A stretch of DNA of 64,000 nt from Pseudacidobacterium ailaaui (GCF_000688455.1 NZ_JIAL01000001.1:2139001-2203000), one strand, 5' to 3'; shown: positions 30,081 to 39,778, numbered from the stretch's first letter. The notes: generated by a model from the sequence alone, not told the origin. Numbers and translations: made by a program.

Positions 30081-30692
30081 ATGAATATGCGCATTGGATA
30101 TGGCTGGGATTCACATGCCTTCAAAGCGGGCGTGCCCCTAAAAATTGGCGGCGTTTCGATTGAGCACCCGGAAGGGCTGGCCGGTCACTCAGACGGCGAT
30201 GTATTGCTCCATGCCATTACCGATGCCCTGCTGGGTGCTGTTTCAGCCGGCGACATCGGCAGTTTTTTCCCCCCGGGCGACCCGCGATGGAAAGGGGCTG
30301 ATTCGGCCATCTTTCTGAATCTTGCTCTGGAAGAAATCCAGAATGCCGGCTACCGCATCGTGAATGTTGACACGACCCTGGTGCTGGCAGCACCCAAGAT
30401 CTCTCCGATTGCCGGCGAACTCCGGGAGCATGTGGCCCAGCTTCTGGATGTGAAACCCAGCGCCGTCAGCATCAAAGCAAAGACGCCGGAAGGGTTGAAT
30501 GCAGACCATGTGGCCCAGGCCCATGCCGTTGTGCTTCTGGAAAAAGTGGAAGATCCTTCAGAATTGAAGAGCATGAGTGAAGTGATTGAAAGCCAGAAGC
30601 AATTGGAAGATGTAGTCCGGGACCTTGTGAGCCAGGTGCATGGCTCACCTCTGGAGCGTAAAAAGACCTTCGACACCGAAGACATTACATAA
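30081..30692 (+). CDS. ispF: 2-C-methyl-D-erythritol 2,4-cyclodiphosphate synthase with C-terminal extension
   Basis: A 203-residue protein whose first 155 residues are IspF. The zinc motif is GWDSHAF at residues 8-14 and the second zinc His lies in GHSDGDVLLHAITDALLGA near 36. GDIGSFFPP and the KAKTPEGLN segment follow. Standard IspF ends at about 160 aa; here some 45 further hydrophilic residues (DPSELKSMSEVIESQKQLED and beyond) form an extra helical tail of unknown role. GGAAGAGAACAGG lies before the start. Confidence 0.94.
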   Translation: MNMRIGYGWDSHAFKAGVPLKIGGVSIEHPEGLAGHSDGDVLLHAITDALLGAVSAGDIGSFFPPGDPRWKGADSAIFLNLALEEIQNAGYRIVNVDTTLVLAAPKISPIAGELREHVAQLLDVKPSAVSIKAKTPEGLNADHVAQAHAVVLLEKVEDPSELKSMSEVIESQKQLEDVVRDLVSQVHGSPLERKKTFDTEDIT

Positions 30693-30713
30693 AGTCGGGC
30701 GCCTGCGGAAATT

Positions 30714-31436
30714 TTATTGGGCTGCTGTTAGCTGGCGGAGCAGCTGCTCACGTTTTTGCGCAAGAACTACCGAAGGGTCTCCCTGCGCCTGGATGCGCCC
30801 TTGCTCCAACAGCAGAACTTCTGCTTTGGTCTGAAAGGCCTCGACCAGATCATGCGAGACATACAGGACTGCGGTTTGGCTTTTGCTTAGCCAGGAAGAA
30901 AGGTCCTCCAGGATCGATGCTTTCAGCGCTCCATCCAGTCCTGTAAAAGGCTCATCGAGAAGAAGCAGTGCAGGACGCGGGGCCAGAGAGCGGGCCAGCG
31001 CCACTCGTTGGTATTCTCCGCCAGATAGCCGGGAGGGCATCCGGTCGGCAAGACTTTCAATCCGAAAGAGCGACAGCATCTCCTGGACGCGTGATTCGCG
31101 CTCTTTTTGTGGCACCCGCACCAGGCCGAAACCGATGTTTTTCCGGACACTCATGTGGGGAAAGAGTGCAGGCTGTTGGGTAAGAAACCCGATGCCGCGA
31201 TGCCCGGGCGGGACCGATACACGATGTGCCGTGTCGAGCAGGAGCCGGTTTCTTAGCAAAATACGACCATTTTCCGGAGTCATGAGGCCGGCAAGGATGC
31301 GAAGGACCGTGCTCTTTCCGGCCCCCGACGGCCCAAAAAGAATGGTCCAGGCTGCCGAAAGATGAAATTCCGCTTCCAGATGAAGGCCGCCAATGTGGTG
31401 GGTGATCCTGGCCTGCAGCAATGCTTCTTCAGCCAC
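30714..31436 (-). CDS. modC: Molybdate-type ABC transporter ATP-binding protein, short form
   Basis: A 240-residue ABC ATPase with Walker A GPSGAGKST near residue 35, the Q-loop, signature LSGGEYQRVALARSLA near 138, Walker B LLLLDEPFTGLD near 158, and the switch His in VSHDLVEAF. The assignment rests on the partner permease of ModB type. Standard ModC is about 350 aa with a C-terminal TOBE/MOP molybdate-binding domain, which is missing here. It overlaps modB by 8 bases. Sulfate or tungstate could be the substrate instead. Confidence 0.82.
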   Translation of the reverse strand: MAEEALLQARITHHIGGLHLEAEFHLSAAWTILFGPSGAGKSTVLRILAGLMTPENGRILLRNRLLLDTAHRVSVPPGHRGIGFLTQQPALFPHMSVRKNIGFGLVRVPQKERESRVQEMLSLFRIESLADRMPSRLSGGEYQRVALARSLAPRPALLLLDEPFTGLDGALKASILEDLSSWLSKSQTAVLYVSHDLVEAFQTKAEVLLLEQGRIQAQGDPSVVLAQKREQLLRQLTAAQ

Positions 31437-32091
31437 GGCTTGCCTGCTTTCTCATGCTGGAGACGGCTGTAAGTGCAAGCAGCGCAATCATCAACAGGAA
31501 GAAGGCAGTATGGTTGGCTTGCGCATATCGGAAGTCCTGGACCTGGTCATAGATGCTGATGGAAAGCGTGCGCGTCGCACCGGGAATGTCGCCTCCAATC
31601 ATAAGCACCACGCCAAATTCGCCGACCGTGTGTGCAAAGCAAAGAATGGCCGCAGAAAACAAAGATCGTCTGGTAAGGGGCAGCAAAACAGCGTAGAGCG
31701 TGCGCAGGGCAGAGGCCCCCAGCAGGCGGGCAGCATCCAGAATTTCTGGTCCAATCCCCAGAAAACCCGTGGTGACAGGCTGCACAGCAAAGGGCAGGCT
31801 GTAGATCATGGAACCGATGACCAGCCCTTTGAAGGAGAAGGCCAGAGGATGTCCGGTGAGATGAATCCAGAAACGGCCAAAGGACGTTCGAGGTCCGAGC
31901 AGTACCAGCAAATAGAAGCCAAGTACGGTCGGGGGAAGAATTAACGGCAGCGTGGCAATGGCTTCAATGACCACCTTCCATCGCGCTTTGCCAAATGCTA
32001 ACCACCATGACAATGGCACGGCCACACACAGCAGCAGCGCTGTTGTCACGGTGGCAAGTTTCAGGGTCAGCCAGAGGGCCTGGGTGTCCAT
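31429..32091 (-). CDS. modB: Molybdate-type ABC transporter permease
   Basis: A 220-residue permease with five or six membrane helices. It has the ModB-like N-terminal segment, LPLILPPTVLGFYLL near residue 49, SLPFAVQP, and the ATPase-coupling EAA loop EILDAARLLGASALRTL near 128, then HTVGEFGVVLMIGG. No modA binding-protein gene is adjacent. Upstream by 31 bases on the same strand is a secreted beta-propeller protein instead. Confidence 0.87.
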   Translation of the reverse strand: MDTQALWLTLKLATVTTALLLCVAVPLSWWLAFGKARWKVVIEAIATLPLILPPTVLGFYLLVLLGPRTSFGRFWIHLTGHPLAFSFKGLVIGSMIYSLPFAVQPVTTGFLGIGPEILDAARLLGASALRTLYAVLLPLTRRSLFSAAILCFAHTVGEFGVVLMIGGDIPGATRTLSISIYDQVQDFRYAQANHTAFFLLMIALLALTAVSSMRKQASRG

Positions 32092-32122
32092 ACCGGAATG
32101 CGATAGGACATTTTATCCTGCT

Positions 32123-33154
32123 TTACCTGCTGACCACGATGATGGTAAAGCTGCCGGGAAGTACGGGAGGACGCGGGCGCGGGTTCTCCGGCGTAGCTGC
32201 CGGGCGCGGGCCGAACTCGGCCGCTACCAGGTAGATCTTCCCGGTTTTTGTATCGAGCGCCATCGTGCGAGCACTACGCTGTGTGTTGACGTTCTCAAGG
32301 ACGGTGTATGAGTCCGGAGAGTTTTGATGGACCACGGTCAGCGTGCCTTCCCCATTTGAGCTGAATGCGTTGCCCGTCCTGGGATCAAAGGCTGCGGCAT
32401 CCGGGCCGTCTCCGATTTCTGGTGTTGCGACGACCTTTCCGCTCAGCGCATCCACGACGGCCATCTTCTTTCCATCACACACAGAAAAGAGACGGTCATG
32501 GGCTATATCGATTGCGTTTCCTGAAGGCGAGTCGCAGGTAGGCCACTCGGCCAGTAGTGCATGGGTTTTGGCATCCAGATGCGCCATTTCGTTTTTGTCT
32601 TCAATATTGACGAAGACAGAGCCTTTACCGTCGGCTACAGGAAACTCCGGCTTGCCGGGAAGCGGGACCGTGGCAACGACCTTTTTTGTTTTTGTATCAA
32701 TTACAGTTGCATTTTTGCTGCGACCGTTAAACGCCCATACAGTATGTGTGTAAGGCTCATAGAGAATCCCGTCGGGATTTGTACCGGCGGGTATGGTCTG
32801 CGTGATGGTATTGGTCTTGCGGTTAAAGACGGCGACCGCATTCGCAGCGCCATCGCTGATGTAGCCCTCATTGCTATCAGGGTCGAAGGCCACCCCATGC
32901 GTTCCATGCAGTCCTGTTATGTCTGCCACTTGCTGGCCAGACGATGGATTGACCACCATGACATGATTACCGCGCGTGATGTAAAGGAGTTCCGACTGCG
33001 GGTCCACGGCCAGATAGTCCCATCCGCCATCGCCGCCAATTTTCCATTTTGTCTGTACATGGTATGGACCTTGCGCCCAGGATGCTGTGCTGCCTGCAAG
33101 CACGAACGCCAACAGAAGGCCCACGGCCAGATTCCCTATGGTTTGCCGCCGCAT
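32123..33154 (-). CDS. Secreted YncE-like beta-propeller protein
   Basis: A 343-residue exported protein. ATG 33154 is chosen because AAGGAA lies 7 bases upstream and a typical signal peptide follows (cleavage near SWAQGPY). The mature part is a repeated YVTN/NHL-type propeller: each repeat holds an IDTKTKKVVATV or VNPSSGQQVADI strand pattern, about six to seven copies in all. Such proteins bind ligands or partners in the periplasm. It directly precedes modB with a 31-base gap and may be co-transcribed. A Pro-rich patch is near the C-terminus (PENPRPRPPVLP). Confidence 0.82.
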   Translation of the reverse strand: MRRQTIGNLAVGLLLAFVLAGSTASWAQGPYHVQTKWKIGGDGGWDYLAVDPQSELLYITRGNHVMVVNPSSGQQVADITGLHGTHGVAFDPDSNEGYISDGAANAVAVFNRKTNTITQTIPAGTNPDGILYEPYTHTVWAFNGRSKNATVIDTKTKKVVATVPLPGKPEFPVADGKGSVFVNIEDKNEMAHLDAKTHALLAEWPTCDSPSGNAIDIAHDRLFSVCDGKKMAVVDALSGKVVATPEIGDGPDAAAFDPRTGNAFSSNGEGTLTVVHQNSPDSYTVLENVNTQRSARTMALDTKTGKIYLVAAEFGPRPAATPENPRPRPPVLPGSFTIIVVSR

Positions 33155-33245
33155 AAATTTTTCCTTTCTGAAGCAAAACTGGTTCCGCACCTGACTCTAC
33201 TTTGCTTTGCTTAAAATGCCCTGAACGCTTCAGGAACGAGATATA

Positions 33246-34874
33246 TTGAAACAAATCCAGAATTGGATTCGTCCTGAATACTTACTTTCCATTAGGAGGA
33301 CATGGACTTTGGACCTACCATCAAGAAAGCTTGCCGCAATCTTACTTGGAATCTCGTTGAGCGGGGCCGCATCTTTCTCCATTGCCCAGGAAAAGAAGCC
33401 TGATGAGCCGCAAAAGGCGGAACATGAAAATGCAAAGGAGCAGGAGAGCATTCCACCGGAAAAGAGCTCGGTGACGCACCACGACATTACCCTGAATGGA
33501 AGGACCATCCATTACACGGCAACAGCCGGGACGCTGTTGATCCGCAACGACGACGATAAGCCGTATGGAAGTATTTTTTATGTGGCCTATACCGAAGATG
33601 GTGCGGACCCAAAGACGCGCCCTCTCACCTTCCTGTACAACGGTGGTCCTGGCTCTGCGTCGCTCTGGCTGCACATGGGGTCGTTCGGTCCTGTCCGGGT
33701 GGAGACTTCCAGTCCTGCTGCTACAGGCGGGCCGCCGTACCAGATTGTTCCCAACCAATACAGTCTCTTGGACAAAACCGATCTCGTATTCATTTATGCT
33801 CCTCTGACTGGATATTCCCGGGCCGTAGGCAAGGGCACGCCCAAGGACTTTACCGGGGTAGACCAGGACTTGAAAGCCTTTGACAAGTTCATTCAGCGTT
33901 ACATAACCGTAAACCAGCGCTGGAATTCGCCCAAAGTGCTCTTTGGTGAATCTTATGGGACCACGCGCTCGGCCGGGCTGTCGGCAGTCTTAGAGGAGCA
34001 TGGTGTGGCGTTGAATGGAATCGTGCTGCTTTCATCGATTCTGAATTACGGAGAACTGGCTCCCGGAATGGATATGCAGTACATTGTCAACCTGCCTACT
34101 TATGCAGCCATCGCCTGGTATCACAACAAGCTAAAAAACAAGCCCGCTGACATGAAAGCGTTTCTGAACGATGTGCGTGCTTTTGCACGTGGCGAGTACT
34201 CAGAGGCCCTGGCAGAAGGTGATCAGCTGCCTCCAGCGCAATTTGATGCGATAGCGGCCAAGGTAGCAGAATATACCGGCCTGAGCACGCAATATGTCAA
34301 GGAGGCCAAGCTGCGCATCTCGCCCTTCCGTTTCCGGAAAGAGCTGCTGCGGGATGAGGGCGACATTCTGGGTCGATATGATGCCCGCTTTGAGGGCACG
34401 GACGTAGACAATGCCGGAGAGTTTCCGGGATACGATCCCTCCGATACCGGAATTACCGGCGCCTTTGTTGCCGCAGAACATGACTATCTTGCGCGCGAGC
34501 TGAAGTATGAAACTACGGATGAATACCGGCCTAGTGCCAATTCGATTGGTGAATGGGACTGGCATCATCGCGGAGCCGGGTCCGGGCGCAGTTTTGGCGG
34601 TCAGCAGGCCATGCCCTATGTGGCTGGAGATTTGGCCGATACAATGCGAAAGAACCCCAGGCTGAAGGTGCTTTCTGCCAATGGGTACTTCGATCTGGCC
34701 ACGCCATTCTTTGCCACGGAATACGATCTGTCCCACATGATGCTGACGCCGGATCTGGCAAAGAATGTGGAATTTACCTACTACCCGTCTGGACACATGG
34801 TGTATCTGAATATTGAGGCCCTCAAAGAGTTCAGAAAAGATCTGGAGAGTTTTTACTCCGGACTGACCCACTGA
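33246..34874 (+). CDS. Secreted S10-family serine carboxypeptidase
   Basis: A 542-residue exported protein starting at TTG with GGAACGAG upstream. An N-terminal hydrophobic segment (about residues 29-47) ends in a signal-peptidase-like site (SIAQEK). The S10 hallmarks are FLYNGGPGSAS near 129-138 (oxyanion hole), the nucleophile Ser236 in FGESYGTTR, Asp483 in NGYFDLATP and His517 in YPSGHMVY. Bacterial relatives are common in acidobacteria and probably trim C-terminal residues from peptides in the periplasm. A hairpin terminator follows. Confidence 0.92.
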   Translation: MKQIQNWIRPEYLLSIRRTWTLDLPSRKLAAILLGISLSGAASFSIAQEKKPDEPQKAEHENAKEQESIPPEKSSVTHHDITLNGRTIHYTATAGTLLIRNDDDKPYGSIFYVAYTEDGADPKTRPLTFLYNGGPGSASLWLHMGSFGPVRVETSSPAATGGPPYQIVPNQYSLLDKTDLVFIYAPLTGYSRAVGKGTPKDFTGVDQDLKAFDKFIQRYITVNQRWNSPKVLFGESYGTTRSAGLSAVLEEHGVALNGIVLLSSILNYGELAPGMDMQYIVNLPTYAAIAWYHNKLKNKPADMKAFLNDVRAFARGEYSEALAEGDQLPPAQFDAIAAKVAEYTGLSTQYVKEAKLRISPFRFRKELLRDEGDILGRYDARFEGTDVDNAGEFPGYDPSDTGITGAFVAAEHDYLARELKYETTDEYRPSANSIGEWDWHHRGAGSGRSFGGQQAMPYVAGDLADTMRKNPRLKVLSANGYFDLATPFFATEYDLSHMMLTPDLAKNVEFTYYPSGHMVYLNIEALKEFRKDLESFYSGLTH

Positions 34875-34902
34875 AGGCTTTCCAGTTTGCTTTTTCTCCA
34901 TC

Positions 34903-34937
34903 AAGGGGCCAGAGTCTGAAGAGACCGGCCCCTTTGC
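34903..34937 (+). terminator. Terminator after the S10 carboxypeptidase gene
   Basis: The 8-bp stem AAGGGGCC / GGCCCCTT encloses a 16-base loop that itself can pair (GTCT/AGAC), followed by TTTGCTCT. It lies 29 bases beyond the stop codon. The T-tract is short. Confidence 0.6.
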
Positions 34938-35048
34938 TCTCAGGCCTCAGCGAAAAATGAAAGCAGGTGCATTGCGATAGACTGGCATGTTTCCTTCCTC
35001 GCGGAACTTACATCCAACAAGAGAAGTCAAAATAAACTGAGGCGAAAA

Positions 35049-36416
35049 ATGGACCAGAAACAATCCGATGCTCTTGTATTTTTTGGTGCGACCGGCGATT
35101 TGGCTTACAAACAGATATTTCCCGCGCTGCAAAGGCTGGCCAAGCGCGGACGTTTACATGGCCCGGTGATCGGAGTAGCAAAGGCCGGTTGGACTTTGGA
35201 CCAACTGAAGGCCCGGGCAAAAGACAGCGTGGAGAAGCACGGTGGAGCAGATCCGGAGGGCCTGCCGGTATTGCTGGAAAAGTTGCGCTATGTGGATGGC
35301 GACTATAACGATAGCGCAACATTTGCACAGGTCCGCAAAGAGCTGGGAGAGGCAAAATGTCCACTGCATTATCTGGCCATTCCGCCAAGCCTGTTCGGGA
35401 AGGTGATTGATCAGCTCCGGGACTCCGGTTGCGCCAGCGGCGCAAGGATTGTTGTGGAGAAGCCATTTGGACATGATCTGGAATCGGCCCGTGCTCTGAC
35501 CGCGGAAATCCATCGTGTTTTTGGTGAAGAGAACATCTTCCGTATTGATCACTATCTGGGGAAAAATTCCGTCCAGAATGTCATCTTCTTCCGGTTCGCC
35601 AATCTGTTCCTTGAGCCTATCTGGAACCGCCAATATGTGGAGAGTGTGCAAATTACGATGGCTGAGAGCTTCGGCATCCAGGGCCGAGGCGCTTTTTATG
35701 ATGGAGTGGGTGCGATTCGCGACGTGGTGCAGAACCACTTAATGCAGGTGGTCAGCAATATTGCTATGGAGCCGCCTCCGAACCCGGACGTGGAAGCGCT
35801 GCGGGACGAGCGCGTGAAGGTGCTCAAAAGCGTACAGACGCTGGACAAAGACCATCTGGTACTGGGCCAGTTTGAGGGATACCAGAATGAGCCCGGAGTG
35901 AAGCCTGGATCCAAGGTAGAGACATTTGCTGCCATGCGGCTGCATATCAACTCCTGGCGATGGCGCGACGTACCCTTCTTCATCCGCACCGGAAAGTTGC
36001 TGCCAGTCACAGCGACCGAGGTGATTGCCAGACTGCGGCAGACGCCTCCGGTCTTTTCAGAAGACCTGCCTCCTCAGAATTATGTGCGTTTTCGTTTGGG
36101 CCCTGTTCCGCTGATAGCCATTGGCGGATCGGTAAAGGAGGCAGGCGACCGTCTGCGCGGATGCATGGTGGAGCTTGAGGCAGAGCAGGAGTGCGGCACA
36201 GACAACCTGCTTCCTTATGAAGAGCTGTTGGATGACGCGATGCGTGGAAATCCGGCATGGTTTGCGCGCGAAGATTATGTGGAAGAAGCTTGGCGCATTT
36301 TCGATACAGTGCTGAAAGACCGTCCTGAGGTCCATCCATACCGGCCCGGAACATGGGGTCCGGAGGCAGCAGATGGCCTGACCAAGGACTTCGGTGGATG
36401 GTCGAACCCAAAATAA
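35049..36416 (+). CDS. zwf: Glucose-6-phosphate 1-dehydrogenase
   Basis: A 455-residue enzyme for the first step of the oxidative pentose phosphate pathway. The dinucleotide-binding motif is [17 protein letters not shown] at residues 11-27, [11 protein letters not shown] follows, and the substrate-binding active site RIDHYLGK is near residue 163. It is about 30-50 residues shorter than typical Zwf, mainly at the N-terminal and C-terminal ends, but all core motifs are kept. No pgl or gnd is adjacent. Confidence 0.95.
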   Translation: MDQKQSDALVFFGATGDLAYKQIFPALQRLAKRGRLHGPVIGVAKAGWTLDQLKARAKDSVEKHGGADPEGLPVLLEKLRYVDGDYNDSATFAQVRKELGEAKCPLHYLAIPPSLFGKVIDQLRDSGCASGARIVVEKPFGHDLESARALTAEIHRVFGEENIFRIDHYLGKNSVQNVIFFRFANLFLEPIWNRQYVESVQITMAESFGIQGRGAFYDGVGAIRDVVQNHLMQVVSNIAMEPPPNPDVEALRDERVKVLKSVQTLDKDHLVLGQFEGYQNEPGVKPGSKVETFAAMRLHINSWRWRDVPFFIRTGKLLPVTATEVIARLRQTPPVFSEDLPPQNYVRFRLGPVPLIAIGGSVKEAGDRLRGCMVELEAEQECGTDNLLPYEELLDDAMRGNPAWFAREDYVEEAWRIFDTVLKDRPEVHPYRPGTWGPEAADGLTKDFGGWSNPK

Positions 36417-36460
36417 GTTCCGGGGCAGCAGCAGATTCAGGCTCCTGCCCACACAGACCT

Positions 36461-36730
36461 TTAATCCGTGGCGGGATATAGCTCGGTCGACTCTCCATCG
36501 GAAGCCATCCAACGGTCCATCAGGGTCTGGGCGCAGCGGGCGCCGCAGAGATGTTTGACTGCTGAATCATGGGACAAAAGCAGGTTCCAGGGGACGATGC
36601 GAAGCTGGGGCAGACTGTCCCCATCGGGCATGGGCGAAACCCGCTCTGCCCATGCCAGCCACCAGTCTTCAGACTCTTCGCTCTTCTCTTTACCGCAAAC
36701 ATCGCAATGGAAGGTTTCCGTAAAGGCCAT
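36461..36730 (-). CDS. Small zinc-ribbon-like protein downstream of ppk
   Basis: An 89-residue protein from the ATG at 36730, preceded by GGCGGAG 7 bases upstream. It has two Cys pairs, CDVCGK at residues 9-14 and CGARC near 67, spaced as in a treble-clef or zinc-ribbon fold, with a Trp-rich centre (DWWLAWAERV). No named family is recognised. It trails ppk by 44 bases on the same strand and faces zwf. Confidence 0.65.
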   Translation of the reverse strand: MAFTETFHCDVCGKEKSEESEDWWLAWAERVSPMPDGDSLPQLRIVPWNLLLSHDSAVKHLCGARCAQTLMDRWMASDGESTELYPATD

Positions 36731-36774
36731 GTTTTGTTCTCCGCCCAAGGGCTGTGGGCAAGGTAGCACAGGTT

Positions 36775-38940
36775 TTAATCGGCAGCCACTGTTTTATGCC
36801 GGGGCTTTCTTGCCGGAAGTTTCACGTTTGGCGTCTCGCTGCCCTTCGGGATATCGTCCGTCGTGGCCTTGCCTTCCGCAACCCTGATAAAGAAGTCCTG
36901 TGCGCTGAAGGGAGGAAGAGATTTGCCCAGGGTCGTTTCGCGCAGGCGGAAATATTTACCATCGCCCAGCAAAATGCGGGTCTTCATGGTATCAACCAGA
37001 TAGGCCGAAAGAATTTCGTTGCGCAGCCGGGCACGAAGCTGAGGGTCCTTGATGGGAAAGACGACCTCACAGCGTTCAAAGAGATTGCGCGGCATCCAAT
37101 CTGCGCTGCCGCAATAGATCTCTTCTTCGCCGCCATTGGCGAAATAGAAGATGCGGCTGTGTTCGAGAAAGCGTCCTACGATGGAGCGTACCTGGATATT
37201 GTCGCTGATGCCTTTCAGGCCGGGCCGTAGTGCGCAGATGCCGCGCACAATGAGGTCAATTCTTACCCCAGCCTGGGAGGCGGCGTATAGGGCCTCGATG
37301 ACGCTTTGTTCCAACAGCGAATTCATCTTGGCGATGATGCGGGCCGGCCGTCCGGCTTTGGCATGTTCTGTTTCGCGGGCAATCAGGCGGATGAAATTTT
37401 CAGCCAGGGTAAGAGGAGCCACAAGCAGCGGAGCATAGTCGTCTGACTCAGAGTGCGCCGTGAGGTAGTTAAAAACACTGTGAACGCCGGCCGTGATGGC
37501 CGGGTCAGATGTCAGCAGACTGATATCGGTATAGAAGCGGGCGGTGTTGGGGTTATAGTTCCCGGTCCCGAGATGCGCATAGCGGCGGATGATCCCGTCG
37601 GGATCGCGACGCACCAGAAGCGCCAGCTTGCAGTGGGTCTTCAGGCCCACAATGCCGTGAAAGACCTGTACCCCAGCATCTTCCATCTCACGCGCCCAGC
37701 GGATGTTGGAGGCTTCATCAAAGCGGGCAGTCAGTTCGACGACCACCGTCACCTCCTTGCTCTGCGCGGCTTCAATGAGTGCGCTAAAGATGGCCGAATC
37801 CGAGCTAGTGCGGTAGAGGGTCTGTTTGATGGAAATCACATTCGGATCCGAGGCGCCGGATTCGATAAAACTGACCACGCCATCATAGGAATCATAAGGA
37901 TGGTGCAGCAGGATGTCTCGGTGACGAAGCTCATCGAACAGGTCTGCCGATTTGCGGTTCAGCCGCAGTTCGTGGGGCACGAAGGGTGGATACTTCAGGT
38001 CCGGCCGCGGAGTGTCGCTATACAGGTTCATCAGGCGCGAAAGGTTTACCGGGCCGTCGGTACGATAGACCTGGGACTCATCCAGTTCAAAATTCATGCG
38101 CAGGCGGTCGATGATCTCCGGATCGGCACTTTGTTCAATTTCAAGACGCACGGCGTCGCCCTTACGACGGTTGTGCAGCTCCGAGCGGACGGTTTCCAGC
38201 AGGGAACGCGCTTCTTCTTCCTGGAAATAGAGATTGCTGTTGCGGGTGACGCGAAAGGCCGCTTTGGAAAGGATTTCGTATCCGCGATACATGCCTGCGG
38301 CCTGGCGTTCAATCAGGTCGTGCAGAAAGATGAAGTCGTGCGTACCATGGCCCGAGGGCAGCGGCACGAGTCGGGGCAGGGCGCGCGGCACTGTGACCAC
38401 TCCCAGCACCGGTCCGACTGTGGTTTTGCGTTTGCGCCGCAGCAAAAGGGCGATGCAGAGGGCCTTGTTCAACACGCGAGGGAAAGGGTGGGCCGGATCA
38501 ATCGTTACTGGAGTCAGCAGAGGGTCCACTTCACGCAGGTAAAAGGCCGTGGCGGAATCCCGGGCAGCCTCGTCCATCTCGTGCCAGCCCAGTACCCGTA
38601 CCCCGGCCTGGCGCAGAGCAGGCTGAAGCTGCTGGTTCCAGCACTGATATTGCTCAGCGACAAAGGCCTGCATGTCCTGGTTCAACTGGTCCAGGGTCTG
38701 TTGCGGCGTCAGACCGTCGGGGCCGGCTTCGGTATAACCGTCTTCAATCCGCTGCAATAATCCTGCAACGCGGATCTCGACAAACTCATCCAGATTGCTG
38801 GCGGTAATGGCCAGAAACTTCACCCGTTCGAGCAAGGGATTGGATGGATCCTGGGCCTCTTCAAGGACTCGCCGGTTAAATTGCATCCAGGATTCATCTC
38901 TGCCTATCAAAAGACTTTGTTGTTTGGAGCGGGTGTTCAT
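36775..38940 (-). CDS. ppk: Polyphosphate kinase 1
   Basis: A 721-residue PPK1 from MNTRSKQQ (38940); the longer open frame upstream is not conserved-looking. The four-domain order is N-terminal (FNRRVLEEAQDPSNPLLERVKFLAI), head, and two catalytic C-terminal domains. RRYAHLGTGNYN near residue 430 contains the phosphorylated His, and YTDISLLTSD follows. The second conserved His lies in the C1/C2 part with VRSIVGRFLEHSRIFYF. It polymerises ATP gamma-phosphate into polyphosphate. No ppx is adjacent. Confidence 0.96.
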   Translation of the reverse strand: MNTRSKQQSLLIGRDESWMQFNRRVLEEAQDPSNPLLERVKFLAITASNLDEFVEIRVAGLLQRIEDGYTEAGPDGLTPQQTLDQLNQDMQAFVAEQYQCWNQQLQPALRQAGVRVLGWHEMDEAARDSATAFYLREVDPLLTPVTIDPAHPFPRVLNKALCIALLLRRKRKTTVGPVLGVVTVPRALPRLVPLPSGHGTHDFIFLHDLIERQAAGMYRGYEILSKAAFRVTRNSNLYFQEEEARSLLETVRSELHNRRKGDAVRLEIEQSADPEIIDRLRMNFELDESQVYRTDGPVNLSRLMNLYSDTPRPDLKYPPFVPHELRLNRKSADLFDELRHRDILLHHPYDSYDGVVSFIESGASDPNVISIKQTLYRTSSDSAIFSALIEAAQSKEVTVVVELTARFDEASNIRWAREMEDAGVQVFHGIVGLKTHCKLALLVRRDPDGIIRRYAHLGTGNYNPNTARFYTDISLLTSDPAITAGVHSVFNYLTAHSESDDYAPLLVAPLTLAENFIRLIARETEHAKAGRPARIIAKMNSLLEQSVIEALYAASQAGVRIDLIVRGICALRPGLKGISDNIQVRSIVGRFLEHSRIFYFANGGEEEIYCGSADWMPRNLFERCEVVFPIKDPQLRARLRNEILSAYLVDTMKTRILLGDGKYFRLRETTLGKSLPPFSAQDFFIRVAEGKATTDDIPKGSETPNVKLPARKPRHKTVAAD

Positions 38941-39086
38941 AGAAGTCACAGATTCAGATGCAAAGTTTACAGAAGAAACAAACCATCCGTGATGAACAGA
39001 AAGAGAAAACCGGGCCATTCCGGTCTGAGTTTGACGCAAGCATGGTCTATCAACGAGGATAAAGGTATTTGCGGGGGTACGTCATC

Positions 39087-39662
39087 ATGGGAGAACAGGG
39101 TTGTAGCGAGATACTGGCCCAGGACACTGCAACAAGACTTTTCCAGACCGCGGCGCTGTTGGTGGGAAATGAGAGCGAGGCTGTTCGCCTGGTCGAAGAA
39201 GCCATTGCCGGCGTTGAGGTGGATCCGTGTGCCGAAGGGGAAGCTGCCCGTGAGCAAGTGCAGAATGAGGTCGTAAGGGCGGCCATTCGCCTGTTGAGCC
39301 AGCGGGAGCCTCAGGCTTTCGTTGCTTCCGGACTGGAAGCGGGTGGTCCGGCAGGATGCATTGAAGGTGATGACTTTACCGCAGCAGGCTTGTCGCAAGA
39401 GCAATGGCACGATCTATTGGAAGGGGAAGGCCGAGGCCGCCTGCGGAAATGGCTGGAACACCTTCCGGCGGTCCAGCGTACGATCTTTGTCGAACGGGCG
39501 ATGCTTCGTCATGACAATGCCGCGATTGCAGCCCATCTTCGCGCAGGGGGCGGAAGCGCTGCCGCAGGATGGACCCCGGAAAAGGTAAGCGGGCTGTTTC
39601 GTCAGGCGTTGTGTTCCCTGGCGACATCTCTGGTGCAGGCGGGGGCGGTGCAACCCGCCTGA
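39087..39662 (+). CDS. Sigma-70-region-4-like protein of unknown function
   Basis: A 191-residue acidic protein. The C-terminal third, LEHLPAVQRTIFVERAML followed by NAAIAAHLRAGG and a final helix, has the spacing of an ECF sigma region 4 (LP..R.vf.l then a helix-turn-helix). The N-terminal part is weakly like region 2 (TRLFQTAALLVGNESEAVRLVEEAI). Key aromatic and basic residues of true sigma factors are sparse, so it may be a degenerate sigma or an adaptor. It precedes the TolC/EmrA pair by about 115 bases. A TTG start at 39069 is possible. Confidence 0.55.
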   Translation: MGEQGCSEILAQDTATRLFQTAALLVGNESEAVRLVEEAIAGVEVDPCAEGEAAREQVQNEVVRAAIRLLSQREPQAFVASGLEAGGPAGCIEGDDFTAAGLSQEQWHDLLEGEGRGRLRKWLEHLPAVQRTIFVERAMLRHDNAAIAAHLRAGGGSAAAGWTPEKVSGLFRQALCSLATSLVQAGAVQPA

Positions 39663-39778
39663 TGTCCTTAAACTCTTTGTTCTTCGTATTTTTTGAACAC
39701 TTTCCGCACCTTCCTGCATCCAAAAGACCGTAATCTTCTTAGGTAAGATTTCTCCTCGGGACAAAGGTGAACTGTTTC

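Noticed and set aside
37453-38760. A 435-codon plus-strand frame inside ppk
   Set aside because: Antisense to a certain ppk with all its motifs; no ribosome binding site and low-complexity composition.
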